Part shown: positions 12,781 to 13,205 of the stretch, piece after piece
Layout of the letters: each line of letters starts with the position of its first letter
How positions within the stretch are numbered: position 1 is the stretch's first letter
DNA from: a bacterium
Lineage (GTDB): Bacteria > Krumholzibacteriota > Krumholzibacteriia > Krumholzibacteriales > WJIX01
DNA: 13,205 bases
Assembly: GCA_021160845.1 (NCBI GenBank)
Contig: JAGHBT010000192.1
Coordinates: 1 to 13,205 of the forward strand
Direction: 5' to 3'
Program-made: the position numbers and the translations under genes
The notes under the pieces: model-generated
The model's database searches: none
The model's input: the letters and a program-made list of their open reading frames with translations, nothing else
Told to the model about the DNA's origin: nothing

Positions 12781-13205
12781 TTAAACTGGTATCTTTGAAT
12801 AGGGTGCAGAGTTATCTTTTTCGGCTGGGAATAATTCATTCCTGGGCTTCATTGAAAGCATTAGAAGGCTGAGAGGTTCTCTTATGGTTTGCTTCACCCT
12901 TGGAAGATGGTTATTGAATAGATACCTTCCTGATTGTGCCGCCATTATTTTATGGAAAGCGGATGTGCCGTAATCAGCCTTGTAACGCGCGTGGATGATC
13001 TCGCCTTTTTCAAAAAAGATTTCCCCTTTGTTCTTTTCCGTTATCACGATAAGATAACCACTTTTAAGATTGCTGTTTATCAGGGAAACTATATCAAGGA
13101 TTGGAATCAGATTAATGTTTCCCTGAAGGGGGTAATTTTTTCCACCTGCTTTCTTTCTCAACATAATAGATATAAAAATAATTGTGGTAATGAATAATAT
13201 TATTA
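12781..13205 (-). CDS. PATAN/DUF4388 domain protein, partial, possibly membrane-anchored
   Basis: The last gene runs on the minus strand, converging on the histidine-kinase-like gene. From the ATG complementary to 13162-13164 it has 127 residues. The frame stays open to the window edge, and those extra codons encode a hydrophobic run (IILFITTIIFISI) followed by the basic RKK; no ribosome-binding site precedes the ATG. The true gene may therefore start outside the window with a membrane anchor. The main part, LQGNINLIPILDIVSLI...SGYLIVITEKNKGEIFFEKGEIIHARY...GTSAFHKIMAAQSGRYLF, matches the PATAN (DUF4388) domain found in two-component and gliding/taxis signalling proteins. In these the 'KGEIFFEKGEIIHA' strand-turn-strand is the hallmark. 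The C-terminal tail (RNELFPAEKDNSAPYSKIPV) is unstructured in appearance. It probably works in protein-protein signalling. Confidence 0.82.
   Translation of the reverse strand, partial: IILFITTIIFISIMLRKKAGGKNYPLQGNINLIPILDIVSLINSNLKSGYLIVITEKNKGEIFFEKGEIIHARYKADYGTSAFHKIMAAQSGRYLFNNHLPRVKQTIREPLSLLMLSMKPRNELFPAEKDNSAPYSKIPV

Overview
This roughly 42% G+C window looks like chromosome from a Gram-negative (diderm) bacterium of uncertain phylum. The evidence for an outer membrane is an LptD-type LPS transport porin, an outer-membrane barrel-like protein, and a periplasmic lipoprotein with c-type haem sites. The protein style (OstA/LptD with long N-terminal repeats, PATAN/DUF4388 protein, atypical histidine kinase) would fit an uncultured lineage of the FCB group or a deltaproteobacterial relative. 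I cannot place it further without searches.

Layout. 1-3026 (+): 3' part of accD (fatty acid synthesis), folC overlapping it, and a ROK-family sugar kinase. 3191-6661 (+): a 1156-residue LptD. 6755-7051 (+): an HU-type DNA-binding protein with its own candidate promoter and a good intrinsic terminator. 7136-9330 (+): a two-gene unit, described below. 9331-9589: a regulatory intergenic region with a good sigma-70-like promoter and a cluster of TTGTA/TACAA palindromic half-sites. 9590-11049 (+): a three-gene unit of two small Cys-rich (zinc-ribbon-like) proteins and an exported barrel-like protein. 11261-12712 (+): a PAS/histidine-kinase-like protein with a decayed ATPase domain and an extra C-terminal domain. 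12781-13205 (-): a convergent PATAN/DUF4388 protein that runs off the window.

The most notable object is the gene at 7136-8515. A conventional caller would either start it at an unsupported TTG at 7310 or call it broken. Upstream of that TTG the same frame encodes a lipoprotein signal peptide (lipobox VSGC) and the start of a 5'-nucleotidase-like metallophosphoesterase fold, interrupted only by one in-frame TGA at 7265-7267. As I recall the family, that TGA falls where relatives carry the second Cys of a PCGC motif just before a GG(L/V)ARRA segment. A seven-pair hairpin with a G-starting apical loop lies 28 nt downstream, within the usual geometry of a bacterial SECIS element. I interpret the gene as a candidate selenoprotein: a periplasmic lipoprotein joining a metallophosphoesterase-like domain with a selenocysteine to a C-terminal four-haem (CxxCH x4) cytochrome c554-like domain. 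The next gene overlaps its stop codon and encodes an exported protein of unknown function, a likely partner.

The remaining genes are mostly housekeeping and envelope functions. No tRNA, rRNA, CRISPR array, insertion sequence or prophage signal was seen.
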